Below, one piece after another: positions 29,644 to 38,377 of a DNA stretch of 64,000 bases. This DNA comes from Acidobacteriota bacterium (GTDB lineage Bacteria > Acidobacteriota > Holophagae > Holophagales > Holophagaceae), in the NCBI GenBank assembly GCA_021794095.1, contig JAJYRN010000007.1, positions 1-64,000 of the forward strand, read 5' to 3'. Numbering within the stretch: position 1 is the first letter of the stretch; every line of letters starts with the position of its first letter. Below the pieces are notes generated by a model, which had not been told where the DNA came from, did no database searches, and saw only the letters and a program-made list of their open reading frames with translations. Both the position numbers and the translations under genes were made by a program.

Positions 29644-30300
29644 TCAGGGGTTGGAGCGTGTCCAGACGAATGGCCGCTTCTCATACATTGGCGCGACCGT
29701 TTTCCCGTCCCATCGGTAGGTCAGGTAACGCAGGTGAGATGCCCGCAGAATCGTGGCGGGATCCCAGGCGGCAACGCACGCGGAACGGATTGGGGACCGC
29801 ACCGATTCAAAGACCACCCCCTTGCTCCCGCTGGCATAGAGGGCCACGGTTAGGGCCTGCGAAGCCGCGTGGGAGTGCGGATCCATCACCCCAGGGAAGG
29901 CCTCCGCCCGCCGCCCGCGCAGGTCGTGAAAGGCTCCCAGGACTTCTACAGAGAGAACCCGCATGTCGAAGTCGTGGGGGTCGAGTTGATCCTCATGGCA
30001 GCGGATGGCCTGGTGGTGGACCGTCTCGGCAACTGCCGTGGCCTCCTCCTGGGCTGCGTAGAAGGCCCCCATGGTTCGGGTGCTGAACCGTCCCGGCCGA
30101 GGGTTGTCGAATGGCCAGTGGACGTAGCCGTCTGTGGGATGACCGGCGGCCAGGCGGGGGTTGGTCGAGGCCTCGATGAGGTCGAGACGGTCCCAGAGAT
30201 TGGCGTCCATTGGAGCCCAGATGTCCACGGCTGGAAACCGGGTCGCAATGATGCGATAGGCCGGATCCCAATGGATGTTGGCGCGGCGGGGTTGGGTCAC
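29644..30300 (-). CDS. RES-domain toxin
   Basis: A 218-residue protein with the RES fold. The family Arg is in YRIIATRFPA, Glu in FYAAQEEATAVAE, and Ser in ALYASGSKGVVFES. RES toxins of RES-Xre systems degrade NAD+ by phosphorolysis or hydrolysis and arrest growth. The start is GTG, overlapping the antitoxin stop by four bases (GTGA), the usual coupling in this family where the antitoxin comes first. It is convergent with lpxB. Confidence 0.88.
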   Translation of the reverse strand: MTQPRRANIHWDPAYRIIATRFPAVDIWAPMDANLWDRLDLIEASTNPRLAAGHPTDGYVHWPFDNPRPGRFSTRTMGAFYAAQEEATAVAETVHHQAIRCHEDQLDPHDFDMRVLSVEVLGAFHDLRGRRAEAFPGVMDPHSHAASQALTVALYASGSKGVVFESVRSPIRSACVAAWDPATILRASHLRYLTYRWDGKTVAPMYEKRPFVWTRSNP

Positions 30301-30719
30301 CAGACCCCCCGCCGCGCGTCCAGCATCCGGCGGACATCTGCCAGGTCGAGGATTCGCCCCTGAAGCATCCGATCCAGGGGCGGCTTGCCTCCGAACATTG
30401 GATGGAGGTTTGCTTTCTTGATCCAGGCGAGGGCCTGTTGCTCGTCAGGGATCAGGATGCGGAGGGCCTTCCAGATCCCGAGCACATAGCTGATGCGCTC
30501 CTGGGTGTCTGCGGACAGGGCCACCGCCGGGGCCTTCTTCCAGGCGAAGAATCCCGACCGGCTAGGCTTGCCCAGTAGGACGAGCTGGTCGTCGGTGCTG
30601 AGGCACCAGGCCTCAGCGATCCCGAAGAACCCCCGCAGGGCGGCCTCACCCATCTCCCGAGGGGTGTACGTCCGTCGGCTGGCCTTCTGCTCCCGCGCGC
30701 TCAGCCCATTGCCAGGCAT
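30297..30719 (-). CDS. Xre/MbcA/ParS-type antitoxin of RES system
   Basis: A 140-residue protein. The C-terminal half is the antitoxin/toxin-binding (MbcA/ParS, DUF2384) domain: ERISYVLGIWKALRILIPDE, then AWIKKANLHPMFGGKPPLD and LADVRRMLDARRG. The N-terminal half is an Xre-like helical region. It neutralises the RES toxin and usually represses its own promoter. The ATG at 30719 has GAGGGGGG upstream. The short inverted repeat AGTCC-GAAACT-GGACT just upstream (about 30748-30763) is a possible operator. Confidence 0.84.
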   Translation of the reverse strand: MPGNGLSAREQKASRRTYTPREMGEAALRGFFGIAEAWCLSTDDQLVLLGKPSRSGFFAWKKAPAVALSADTQERISYVLGIWKALRILIPDEQQALAWIKKANLHPMFGGKPPLDRMLQGRILDLADVRRMLDARRGVW

Positions 30720-30873
30720 GTCGGCCCCCCTCACCTTGAACGATAGTCCAGTTTCGGACTCACGCAATGCCTTGTGTCTATTCTTGTACTCACCGCCATC
30801 CCCCCCAACCTCGCCGAGGTCCACACGGGAGAGAGAAAGGCGCGGACTTGCCACCCGCGGCAGCGCCATCGGT

Positions 30874-32067
30874 TCAGAGAACCTCCGGGGGCGGGTCTCC
30901 CGGCAGATGCTGGAGCCGGAGCGGGAAGGCATCCTTGTAGAGGCGGCGCAGCTCCGCCGGCGCGGCCCTCCAGGCTTTCAGGACCGCGGCGCGGGAGGGG
31001 TGGGCGCCGTAGCAGGCCTGCCACCAGCGGAGGCCATCCCGGCGGACATAGGGCAGCACCATGATGTCCGGGGCTTTCCCACCGGCGGCCCGGGCCACCT
31101 GCTTCAGGCCCGCGGCATAGCCGGAGACGACGAGGCGCAGGGTCCAGGAGCCCGCCGGGGCCCGGCTCCGCTGGAGGGCACCGCGGCGTTCCGCTTCCGG
31201 CAGATCCTCCTGATCGAGGGGCTTGCGGGCTTCGACGGGATCCACCAGATCTTTCTCCGACAGGACGATCCTGGGCGGTCCCACCTCGACTTCCACGCTG
31301 CGGGAGATGCCTCCGGTGAGGTTGCTGACGCTGAGGGTATAGACCGTGGTCTTCTCGGGCATCACACCGATGCTGGAGAGGCCATCCAGCTCGAGTCCAC
31401 CGGGCTCCAGCCGCACCTTGGAGTGGCCCTGGCAGGCCCAGCGCAGCACCACCTGCTGTCCGGGCTGCACCTTCCGGGAGCTGGCGTCGAAGCTGCACAC
31501 CATGGCGGGGGCGGGTTGCTGCGCATGCCCCAGCACGGACACCTCCACCGTGCGGCTCTGGCCTCCAGCGGCGTTGCTGGCGGTGATGGTGTAGCGGGTG
31601 CTCTCCTGGGGCGTGACGGTCACCTCGCTCTTGCCGTCCAGCTCCATGCCCCCGGGTTCCAGCCGGACCTTGGCGCTGCCCGCGCAGGCCCAGCGCAACA
31701 CCACCGGCTGCCCCGGCAGCACGGCCGCGGCGCTGGCATCGAAGGTGCAGATCCGGGCGGGTTCGCCCAGGGGCAGGTTGGGGACGACGCGGACCTCCGC
31801 CTGGCCCAGTTCCGAGCCGCCGGGTTGCGCGTCGAAGACGCGGTAGGTGGTGGTGTAGGAGGGCCGCACCGTCACCTGGGATTGGCCCGGCAGGACCAGT
31901 CCACCAGGATCCAGGCGCACGCTCGGAACGCCGGGACACGACCAGGTCAGCAGCACCGAGTCCCCGGGCCGCACCTCCCGGGGCTCCGCCACCACGGTGG
32001 GGGCCTGCGGGGAGGGAGCGGAGAAAATCAGGGCCGCAAGGGGCAGGAACGGAAGGGAAAGGGGCAC
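30874..32067 (-). CDS. Exported protein with three Ig-like repeats and SPOR-like end
   Basis: A 397-residue protein from a GTG at 32067 that has GGGAG just upstream. A short signal peptide (PLSLPFLPLAALIFSAP) is followed by three repeats of about 90 residues. Each has PGxxVxLxWxCxG, then VRLxPGGLxL, then TTxYT, like bacterial Ig-like domains, at roughly 25-105, 112-195 and 200-285. The C-terminal 90 residues (SWTLRLVVSGYAAGL ... QACYGAHPSRAAVLKAW) resemble a SPOR peptidoglycan-binding domain. It follows the TonB-like gene by ten bases, so it probably belongs to an envelope-spanning machine powered by ExbD/TonB. No close family is recognised. Confidence 0.72.
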   Translation of the reverse strand: MPLSLPFLPLAALIFSAPSPQAPTVVAEPREVRPGDSVLLTWSCPGVPSVRLDPGGLVLPGQSQVTVRPSYTTTYRVFDAQPGGSELGQAEVRVVPNLPLGEPARICTFDASAAAVLPGQPVVLRWACAGSAKVRLEPGGMELDGKSEVTVTPQESTRYTITASNAAGGQSRTVEVSVLGHAQQPAPAMVCSFDASSRKVQPGQQVVLRWACQGHSKVRLEPGGLELDGLSSIGVMPEKTTVYTLSVSNLTGGISRSVEVEVGPPRIVLSEKDLVDPVEARKPLDQEDLPEAERRGALQRSRAPAGSWTLRLVVSGYAAGLKQVARAAGGKAPDIMVLPYVRRDGLRWWQACYGAHPSRAAVLKAWRAAPAELRRLYKDAFPLRLQHLPGDPPPEVL

Positions 32068-32077
32068 GGGATCTCCC

Positions 32078-32890
32078 TCACTGGCCCAGGTAGGTGAACC
32101 AGAAGCGCACACCCAGGTAGTCACCCTGGTAGCCCTCCGGGAGCGGGAGGAGCGGGGCGGAGCGGAGCACGGCCATCTTGGCGCTGTCATCCAGCATGGA
32201 ATTGCCGCTGGGGATCTCCACCCGCACGCGGTCCAGGCTGCCGTCCCGGGCGATGCGGAAGTAGATCTGCACCCGGCCCTGCTGGTCGGTGACGCGGCTC
32301 CAGTTGGCGGTGATGCGGGTCTGGACCTGCTGGAGATACCACAGGAAGGGGAAGGTGCCATCCACGCTGCCCACGAGGCCCGCGCCACCCTGGACTCCGG
32401 CGGAGGGATTCAGACCCGGGATGCCGCTGCCTGCGCCGATGCCGGAGCCATTCCCATGGCCGGCGGCCCCGGTGATGGGGGTGGCCGTGGGCTGCTTGCC
32501 CTTCGCCGCCGTGGTGCTGGTGCCTTGGCTGGCCTTGTCGGGATTGTCGCCCCGCGGGGCGGCCCGGGTGGTCTTGGCGGCAAACGGGTCCGGCGCCGTG
32601 GCCGTGGGCGTGCTTTCCCGTTGCGGCGCCACCTGCTCCACGCGCCGCAGGCGCTCGCCGTTCTTGCCCTCTGTCATGGCATCGGAACCGCCCGAAGGCG
32701 TGGCCATGGCCGGCGGCAGGTTCACCCAGGTGACTTTCACATCCTCCTGGTGGGCCGCGTGGCCCTGGGGCCAGAAGAAGAAGGCCACCAGCGCCAGATG
32801 CAGCCCCACGCTCAAGGCGAGGCCCGTGGGCCAGGCCAGCTCCCCCAGGTGCGCGCGGCTGCGCAGGTAGCCCTGGAGATCCTGGCTCAC
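32078..32890 (-). CDS. TonB/TolA-like energy transducer
   Basis: A 270-residue protein. There is a transmembrane anchor at about residues 22-42 (WPTGLALSVGLHLALVAFFF, with the typical SxxxH-like S and H). A long Pro/Ala/Gly/Thr-rich periplasmic linker follows, and then a TonB C-terminal domain (about 185-270: WYLQQVQTRITANW, GRVQIYFRIARDGSLDRV, FWFTYLGQ). It transmits proton-motive force to outer-membrane partners, or acts in a Tol-like role. The GTG start overlaps the exbD stop by four bases. The partner ExbB/TolQ is not in the window. Confidence 0.85.
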   Translation of the reverse strand: MSQDLQGYLRSRAHLGELAWPTGLALSVGLHLALVAFFFWPQGHAAHQEDVKVTWVNLPPAMATPSGGSDAMTEGKNGERLRRVEQVAPQRESTPTATAPDPFAAKTTRAAPRGDNPDKASQGTSTTAAKGKQPTATPITGAAGHGNGSGIGAGSGIPGLNPSAGVQGGAGLVGSVDGTFPFLWYLQQVQTRITANWSRVTDQQGRVQIYFRIARDGSLDRVRVEIPSGNSMLDDSAKMAVLRSAPLLPLPEGYQGDYLGVRFWFTYLGQ

Positions 32891-33351
32891 GGCTGGCCCA
32901 CCCCGCGCGGGGCCGCCGGCAACGTGGGGTTCTCCGCGCCCGCCGGGACCGCCGCCGTGACGAAGCCCACCTGGGTGAAGCCCGCATCCCGGATGGCGTC
33001 CACCACCTGGATGACGCGGCCGTAGGGCACATTGTGGTCCGCCCGCACCAGGACCGGGCGCTTGCCCCCGGTCTGGGCCGCTTCCTTGAGCTGGTTGGCC
33101 AGGACCGGCAGCGCCATGAAGGTCTTATCGTACTGGATGCGGCCATCGTAGGTGACCGTCACCGAAAGGGCCTGGCTCTCCAGGTTCCGGCCCGTGTGGC
33201 TCTCGGGCAGCTTCACGGAGACGCCCGTGGTGAGCATGGGGGCCGCGATCATGAAGATGATGAGCAGCACCAGCATCACGTCAATGAGGGGCGTCATGTT
33301 GATGTCGGCCATGGCGCCGCGCCTGGAACCTGGAGTGAACGCCACGGGCAC
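32887..33351 (-). CDS. ExbD/TolR-family biopolymer transport protein
   Basis: A 154-residue protein with one transmembrane helix. The family motif MADINMTPLIDVMLVLLIIF carries the key Asp in the membrane segment. A periplasmic domain ends in VLVRADHNVPYGRVIQVVDA, as expected. The GTG start has GAGG five bases upstream. It is the first gene of the exbD-tonB-Ig/SPOR run. The gene before it is glgC, not exbB, so the motor subunit must be encoded elsewhere. Confidence 0.9.
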   Translation of the reverse strand: MPVAFTPGSRRGAMADINMTPLIDVMLVLLIIFMIAAPMLTTGVSVKLPESHTGRNLESQALSVTVTYDGRIQYDKTFMALPVLANQLKEAAQTGGKRPVLVRADHNVPYGRVIQVVDAIRDAGFTQVGFVTAAVPAGAENPTLPAAPRGVGQP

Positions 33352-33450
33352 CTCGAACAGAACGCCCCCAGTCTAGCGCGGGGCTGGCGTGAGCGGCGGC
33401 GCGGCTGGATCCCGCCCACGAACGGACGCGCCACCGGGCCGGGGGCGGGC

Positions 33451-34671
33451 CTACTCGAAGCGGTATTCCTCCGGCACCACCACGATGCCATTGTCCGAGC
33501 GCGTGAACCGGGCGGCATCCCGGGCCAGGTCGTACCCGAGGGTTTCGCCGGGGGGGATCACCACTTCCTTGTCCACGATGCAGCGGCGGAGGCGGGCGCC
33601 GGCGCCCACGGTCACGTTGTCGAACAGGATCGCGTCCTCGATCATGGCACCCTCCTGGACCCGGACCCGGGAACTGAGGATGGAGTGGCGCACGGTGCCA
33701 CCCGCGATCACGGTGCCCGCGCCGAGGATGGAGTTGGCCAGCAGCCCCTCGGTGCCCTGCACCCCGGCAACCATGCGGGCGGGCGGATTCTGGCCGTGGT
33801 AGGTGCGGATGGACCAGTCCCGCTGGTAGAGATCCAGCGGCGGCGCGGGCTTCAGGAGGTCCATGTTGGCGTCGTAGTAGGCGTCCAGGGTGCCCACATC
33901 GCGCCAGTAGCGATCCGGCGTGACCCGTCCCCGGACGCCGCCGAAGGCGTAGGCGTGGACCTTGTGCGTGCTGATCAGCCGCGGGATCAGATCCTTGCCG
34001 AAATCGTGGGTGGACGCTTCGCGGGGGCTGTCGCTCCGCAGCTGCTCCATGAGGAGATCCTTCCCGAACACGTAGATGCCCATGGAGACGAGCGCCTGGC
34101 CCGGCGCATCCGGCATGGCCCGGGGGTGCTCGGGCTTTTCGTCGAAAGCCACGACCCGGTTCGCGCCGTCCACCGCCATCACGCCGAAGGCGCTGGCCTC
34201 CGCCAGGGGCACCTGCATGCAGGCCACGGTCAGATCCGCGCCCCGCTCGTCGTGCTCGGCCAGCAGGGCGGCGTAGTCCATGCGGTAGATGTGATCCCCG
34301 GCGAGGATCAGCACCCGTTCATCGCAGTTGCGCTCCAGCAGGAACAGGTTCTGGTAGATGGCATCCGCGGTGCCCGCGTACCAGGAGGCTCCAGTGCGCA
34401 TCTGGGGCGGGACCACGGTGATGTATTCGCCGCACTCGGGATTGAAGATGGACCAGCCGTCCCGCAGGTGCTTGTGCAGGGAATGCGACTTGTACTGGGT
34501 GAGCACCAGGATGCGTCGCAGACCCGAGTGCAGGCAGTTGGACAGCGTGAAATCCACCACCCGGTACTTGCCGCCGAAGGGCACCGCGGGCTTGGCGCGG
34601 TTGGCCGTCAGGGGCAGCAGCCTCGAACCGCTGCCGCCGGCAAGGAGGATGGTCAGCGTGCGGTCGGGCAT
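33451..34671 (-). CDS. glgC: Glucose-1-phosphate adenylyltransferase
   Basis: A 406-residue ADP-glucose pyrophosphorylase, the first committed step of glycogen synthesis. It has the nucleotidyltransferase start LLAGGSGSRLLPLT, the substrate-binding AKPAVPFGGKYRVVDF, and ILAGDHIYRMDY. A left-handed beta-helix domain follows (about 295-390: GAGTVIAGGTVRHSILSSRV). The ATG has a GGAG-like site upstream. It lies 27 bases after the metallo-hydrolase gene and is probably cotranscribed with it. No other glg gene is present here. Confidence 0.95.
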   Translation of the reverse strand: MPDRTLTILLAGGSGSRLLPLTANRAKPAVPFGGKYRVVDFTLSNCLHSGLRRILVLTQYKSHSLHKHLRDGWSIFNPECGEYITVVPPQMRTGASWYAGTADAIYQNLFLLERNCDERVLILAGDHIYRMDYAALLAEHDERGADLTVACMQVPLAEASAFGVMAVDGANRVVAFDEKPEHPRAMPDAPGQALVSMGIYVFGKDLLMEQLRSDSPREASTHDFGKDLIPRLISTHKVHAYAFGGVRGRVTPDRYWRDVGTLDAYYDANMDLLKPAPPLDLYQRDWSIRTYHGQNPPARMVAGVQGTEGLLANSILGAGTVIAGGTVRHSILSSRVRVQEGAMIEDAILFDNVTVGAGARLRRCIVDKEVVIPPGETLGYDLARDAARFTRSDNGIVVVPEEYRFE

Positions 34672-34698
34672 GGTGGCTCCTGCAGGCTTGCGAACAGC

Positions 34699-35553
34699 CT
34701 ACAGGGGGACCGGTGTGACGGCGTATTTTCCTTTCGCATCGCGGCTCACGGTGCCGCTCGGAATGTCGGGATCGTGCTCGAAGACGCAGAGGGTGTCCGT
34801 GCCGGTGACCTCGGCCAGCACCTTCTCGCGCTCGTTGACGCAGGTGACCACATCCAGGTCGTAGCCCATGCACCAGGCGGGCTGGATGTGGCGGGCGGTG
34901 GGGATGAGGTCGGCGAGATAGACCAGGCGCCGGCCGCCGCCCTCCACCACCACGTTCTGGAGACCCGCGATATGGCCCGGCGCGGGCCGCACCGAGAGGC
35001 CTGGTAGCAGCTCGGTGGCGCCTTCCACGGTATCGAGAAGGCCCGCAGCCTCCAGGGGCTCCCAGTTCTGGGGCAGGTAGCTGGCCTTCACGCGCAGGTG
35101 GGGCTGCTTCGCGTCGGCCAGGTCGCGGGCCTGCACGACGTAGCGGGCGTTCGGGAAGCTGGGCTCGGGATGGCCCGAGGCGCCCAGCCGCGTGCTGCCG
35201 CCCGCATGGTCAAAGTGCAGGTGGGTGAGGATGCAGAGGGTGATGTCCGAGGGCTTCACGCCGTGCTTCGCGAGGTTCGCGTCGAGGATGCCGCGGCCCT
35301 CGAACTTGAACCGCGCCATGAAGTCGTCGCTCTCCTTGTCGCCGTTGCCGTTGTCCACCAGGATGACGTGGCGCTTCCCGCCCGCCTCGCCCCGGATGAG
35401 CAGGCAGTTGGTGGCCATGAGGATCTGGTTGTCCGCGTCGGCGGGGTACAGCTTCGACCAGATCACCTTCGGCACCGTGCCGAACATGGCGCCGCCATCC
35501 AGGCGGAACGTGCCGCCGCCGATGAGCTGGACATTCCAGGGACCGAATTGCAT
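34699..35553 (-). CDS. Metallo-beta-lactamase-fold hydrolase
   Basis: A 284-residue MBL-fold protein. The metal motif HLHFDHAGG lies near residue 112, and further ligands are GH in PAPGHIAG and D in VYLADLIPT. The arrangement resembles AHL-lactonase-like and related hydrolases, but the substrate is unknown. The start is fixed by AGGAG before the ATG at 35553. It precedes glgC on the same strand and follows two small TA-like genes by 37 bases. Confidence 0.87.
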   Translation of the reverse strand: MQFGPWNVQLIGGGTFRLDGGAMFGTVPKVIWSKLYPADADNQILMATNCLLIRGEAGGKRHVILVDNGNGDKESDDFMARFKFEGRGILDANLAKHGVKPSDITLCILTHLHFDHAGGSTRLGASGHPEPSFPNARYVVQARDLADAKQPHLRVKASYLPQNWEPLEAAGLLDTVEGATELLPGLSVRPAPGHIAGLQNVVVEGGGRRLVYLADLIPTARHIQPAWCMGYDLDVVTCVNEREKVLAEVTGTDTLCVFEHDPDIPSGTVSRDAKGKYAVTPVPL

Positions 35554-35590
35554 GGCTGCTCCTGTGGGGAAAGGCGGAGGTAAGCGGTGG

Positions 35591-35869
35591 CTACTTCTTG
35601 CCGTAGAGCTTGTCGTGGTCGGGGTCGAGATCCAGGAAGACCATGGTGCTTCCATCCAGCAGCACCTTGGCCCTCGGCCCCCGGTCCAGGCGGATGGAGT
35701 GATAGGGCGGATCCGCTTTGATGGGTTCCAGGTGGATGCCCTTGGTCTCGCGGAGCTGCTGCTCGGTCCGCGTCTCCACCTTCTCGACCAGGCGCCGGAA
35801 GGCATTGATGAGGGCGGCCTCCTGGTTGAGCAGCTTCCGCACGAAGGCATCGGGAAAGGACGGGATCAC
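35591..35869 (-). CDS. Small protein, possible toxin-like partner
   Basis: A 92-residue protein that I do not recognise as a family. The N-terminal half is helical and charged (FVRKLLNQEAALINAFRRLV). The C-terminal half is strand-rich and ends VFLDLDPDHDKLYGKK, reminiscent of the last strands of RelE/ParE toxins. Its ATG overlaps the stop of the preceding small gene by four bases (ATGA), a common arrangement in toxin-antitoxin pairs. The function is inferred from size and order only. Confidence 0.55.
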   Translation of the reverse strand: MIPSFPDAFVRKLLNQEAALINAFRRLVEKVETRTEQQLRETKGIHLEPIKADPPYHSIRLDRGPRAKVLLDGSTMVFLDLDPDHDKLYGKK

Positions 35870-36141
35870 TTCCGCCCACCTTTGCCCGGGCCTGCCGCGA
35901 GTTTGGCGTCCAGAGCCTTCACCCCAACGGTGCGGCCAGCCTTGTAGTCCTTCATCGCCGCCGCGGTCTGGGCGGTGCTTTCGGGGGTGAGGGCCCAGGA
36001 TTCGTGGACCGGGATGATCCGGACCGGGGAAATGACCACCCGGCCATCCGGGAGCACCTCCACATCGGCGGGGTCGTTCGCGCCAATGGCCGCTTCTTTC
36101 GGCATCACGAAGCGACGGCGGCTGTCAGCCATCTGAAGCAT
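35866..36141 (-). CDS. Small protein, possible antitoxin-like partner
   Basis: A 91-residue protein. The N-terminal 50 residues are strand-rich (ADVEVLPDGRVVISPVRIIPV), as in AbrB/SpoVT-like or similar small DNA-binding folds. The end is Gly/Lys-rich. I start at the ATG at 36141, with GGGAGG seven bases upstream; that site lies inside a longer frame from 36162. It is coupled to the next gene by a four-base overlap and preceded by a good sigma-70 promoter. Family not recognised. Confidence 0.6.
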   Translation of the reverse strand: MLQMADSRRRFVMPKEAAIGANDPADVEVLPDGRVVISPVRIIPVHESWALTPESTAQTAAAMKDYKAGRTVGVKALDAKLAAGPGKGGRK

Positions 36142-36177
36142 GATGGGCCTCCCACGGGTCAACGACCCTTTGTGACA

Positions 36178-36205
36178 AGGTTACATTGGTTCAATGGTGC
36201 GTCAA
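36178..36205 (-). promoter_or_regulatory. Probable sigma-70 promoter of the small gene pair
   Basis: On the minus strand TTGACG (36205-36200) and TAACCT (36183-36178) are 16 bases apart, about 37 bases upstream of the first small gene. The stretch is more AT-rich than its surroundings and lies just after the end of the E1 gene, so the pair is probably transcribed on its own. Confidence 0.55.
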
Positions 36206-36239
36206 GCCCATTTGCTCAGGTGCGTTCAGGCAGGGTGTC

Positions 36240-38300
36240 TTAGAACGCCAGCACCTTGCGGGCCGCCGCCAGCACCTTCTCGGCGTTGGGGAGGATGGCG
36301 CGTTCGAGGATGCGGTTGAAGCCCACGGGGGTGAATTCGGAGCCCACGCGCTCCACCGGGGCGTCCAGCCAGGGGAAGCAGGTGGAGGCGCAGAGCGCCG
36401 CCAGCTCGCCGCCGAAGCCGCCAAAGACCTTGTCCTCGTGGGCGATCAGCACGCGGTGGGTCTTCTTCACGGAGCGGACGATGGCCTCGGTGTCCAGCGG
36501 GCTGAGGCTGCGGAGATCCACCACCTCAGCGGATGTCCCCTCCTTCTCCAGCTTCGCCGCGGCCTCCAGCGCGAAGTGGACCGGCGTGCCGTAGGCGAGG
36601 ATGGTGAGATCAGTCCCCTCGCGGCGGATGCGGGCCTTGCCGAAGGGCACGGCGAAGTCCGGCGGGATGACCGCGTGGGCCATCTTCGCGTTGTAGAGGA
36701 ATTTGGGTTCGAGGTAGAGGGTCATGCCCCGGCTGCGGATCGCGGTGCGCAGCAGTCCCGCGGCATCATCCGCGAAGGCGGGCACCACCACCCGGAGGCC
36801 GGGCAGGGTGGTGAGCCAGCCCTCCACGTTCTGGGAGTGGTAGAGGCCGCCGCCGATGTAGCCGCCGGAGGCCAGGCGGAGGGTGATGTTGGGCGCGAAC
36901 TGGCCCCGGGTGCGCCAGTACTCGTGGCTGCACTCCACGATCTGCTCGGCGGCGGGCCAGATGTAGTCGGCGAATTCGGCGCCTTCGACCACCACGCGGA
37001 TGCGGTCATCCAGGCGCGAAAAGCCGTTGGCCGTGCCCACGATGTAGTCCTCGGCGATGGGGGCGTTGAACACCCGATCTGCGCCGAACTCCTGCTGCAT
37101 GCCCTTGCTCACGTTGAAGATGCCGCCCTTGTCCTTGTTGGCCATGTCCTGGCCCCAGATGAAGGTGTCCGGGTTGGCGCGGAACTCCTCCTTGAGGGTC
37201 TGGTTCAGGGCCGCGATGAGGCTGATGGGCTCGCCGGTCGCCTGGTGGAGGCCCTCCGGGTACTGCTCCGACACCCAGCCCTCGGGGATCACGAAGTCGT
37301 GGATGCTGGCGGGATCGGGATTCGGCGCGGCCATGGCCTTGTCGTGGGCGGCGAGGTAGCGGGCCTGGTTGTCGGTCTCGATGGCCTGCAGCTCATCCTC
37401 GCTGAGGCCGTTCGCCAGGCAGTAGGCCCGGAAGCGGGGCAGGGGATCCAGGGCTTTCGCGGCGGCCAGCTCGGCCTCGTCACGGTACAACTCATGCCGG
37501 TCGGAGTTCGAATGGCTGCCGATGCGCACGCAGGTGGCGTACACCATGGCCGGTCCTTCGCCGCTGCGGATATGCGCCAGGGCCTCGTCCATGGCGCGGA
37601 TGGAATCCAGCAGATTCAAACCGTCACAGGTGAGGATCTTCAGGCGCGTGAAGCCGCGGAAATTGTCGCAGAGCTGCTCGTTGGCGCTCTGGTCCTGCTT
37701 GGGCACGGAGATGCCGTAGCCGTTGTCCTGCACCACGAAGACCACCGGCAGCTGCTCCCGGTCGGCGCCGTTGATGCTCTCGTAGCAGTAGCCCTCGGAG
37801 AGGGAGGATTCGCCCTGACTGCTGAAGACCACGGCGTCCTTCCCGTAGCGCTTCACGGCCCGGGCCAGGCCCACCGCGTGCTGGGTGTGGTTGCCCGTGA
37901 GACTGGAGACGTTCTGGATGCCGATGGCGGGCTTGGCGAAGTGGTTGCTCATGTGCCGGCCGCCGCTGGCGGGATCCGTGGCCTTGGAGATGCCGTTGAG
38001 GATGATCTCCTCGGCGGTGAGGCCCGCCGCCAGGCAGGTCAGCAGGTCGCGGTAGTACGGGAAGAGGAAGTCCTTGCCCGGCCGGAAGGCCAGGCCCAGG
38101 GCCAGCTGGATGCCGTCGTGCCCGGCGCAGGGCGCGTGGTAGGACCAGCCGATGGCCTGCTTCAGGTAGTTGGGCGCCTTGTCATCCAGCACCCGCCCCA
38201 GATGCATGAGCTCGTACCAGTGGCACAGTTCCGCGCGGCTGGGGCGCCCCTCCGCAGCCAGCGCCTCCAGGGCCACCTTCACCAAGGTCGGCGTATCCAA
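36240..38300 (-). CDS. Fused E1 alpha-beta 2-oxoacid dehydrogenase
   Basis: A 686-residue ThDP enzyme in which the E1 alpha and beta chains are joined. The alpha part (1-330) has AIGWSYHAPCAGHDGIQL, GGRHMSNHF and the ThDP/Mg motif GESSLSEGYCYESINGADRE ... QDN. The beta part (about 350-686) has NAPIAEDYIVGTANG, FADYIWPAAEQI, SGGYIGGGLYHSQN and VDLRSLSPLD. It decarboxylates a 2-oxoacid, branched-chain by resemblance, and acylates the E2 lipoyl domain. Separate chains are commoner; no E2 or E3 gene is in the window. GGAGGTGACTG before the ATG is a near-ideal ribosome site, suggesting high expression. Confidence 0.92.
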   Translation of the reverse strand: MDTPTLVKVALEALAAEGRPSRAELCHWYELMHLGRVLDDKAPNYLKQAIGWSYHAPCAGHDGIQLALGLAFRPGKDFLFPYYRDLLTCLAAGLTAEEIILNGISKATDPASGGRHMSNHFAKPAIGIQNVSSLTGNHTQHAVGLARAVKRYGKDAVVFSSQGESSLSEGYCYESINGADREQLPVVFVVQDNGYGISVPKQDQSANEQLCDNFRGFTRLKILTCDGLNLLDSIRAMDEALAHIRSGEGPAMVYATCVRIGSHSNSDRHELYRDEAELAAAKALDPLPRFRAYCLANGLSEDELQAIETDNQARYLAAHDKAMAAPNPDPASIHDFVIPEGWVSEQYPEGLHQATGEPISLIAALNQTLKEEFRANPDTFIWGQDMANKDKGGIFNVSKGMQQEFGADRVFNAPIAEDYIVGTANGFSRLDDRIRVVVEGAEFADYIWPAAEQIVECSHEYWRTRGQFAPNITLRLASGGYIGGGLYHSQNVEGWLTTLPGLRVVVPAFADDAAGLLRTAIRSRGMTLYLEPKFLYNAKMAHAVIPPDFAVPFGKARIRREGTDLTILAYGTPVHFALEAAAKLEKEGTSAEVVDLRSLSPLDTEAIVRSVKKTHRVLIAHEDKVFGGFGGELAALCASTCFPWLDAPVERVGSEFTPVGFNRILERAILPNAEKVLAAARKVLAF

Positions 38301-38377
38301 CAGTCACCTCCAGCGCCCGGATGCATCCGGGATCTTCAACCGCTCATGATGTTCCCACGGGCCCACGGGATCGGCGC

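Noticed and set aside
33034-35007. 657-codon open frame antisense to exbD, glgC and the metallo-hydrolase
   Set aside because: It covers three well-supported genes and has no domain of its own.
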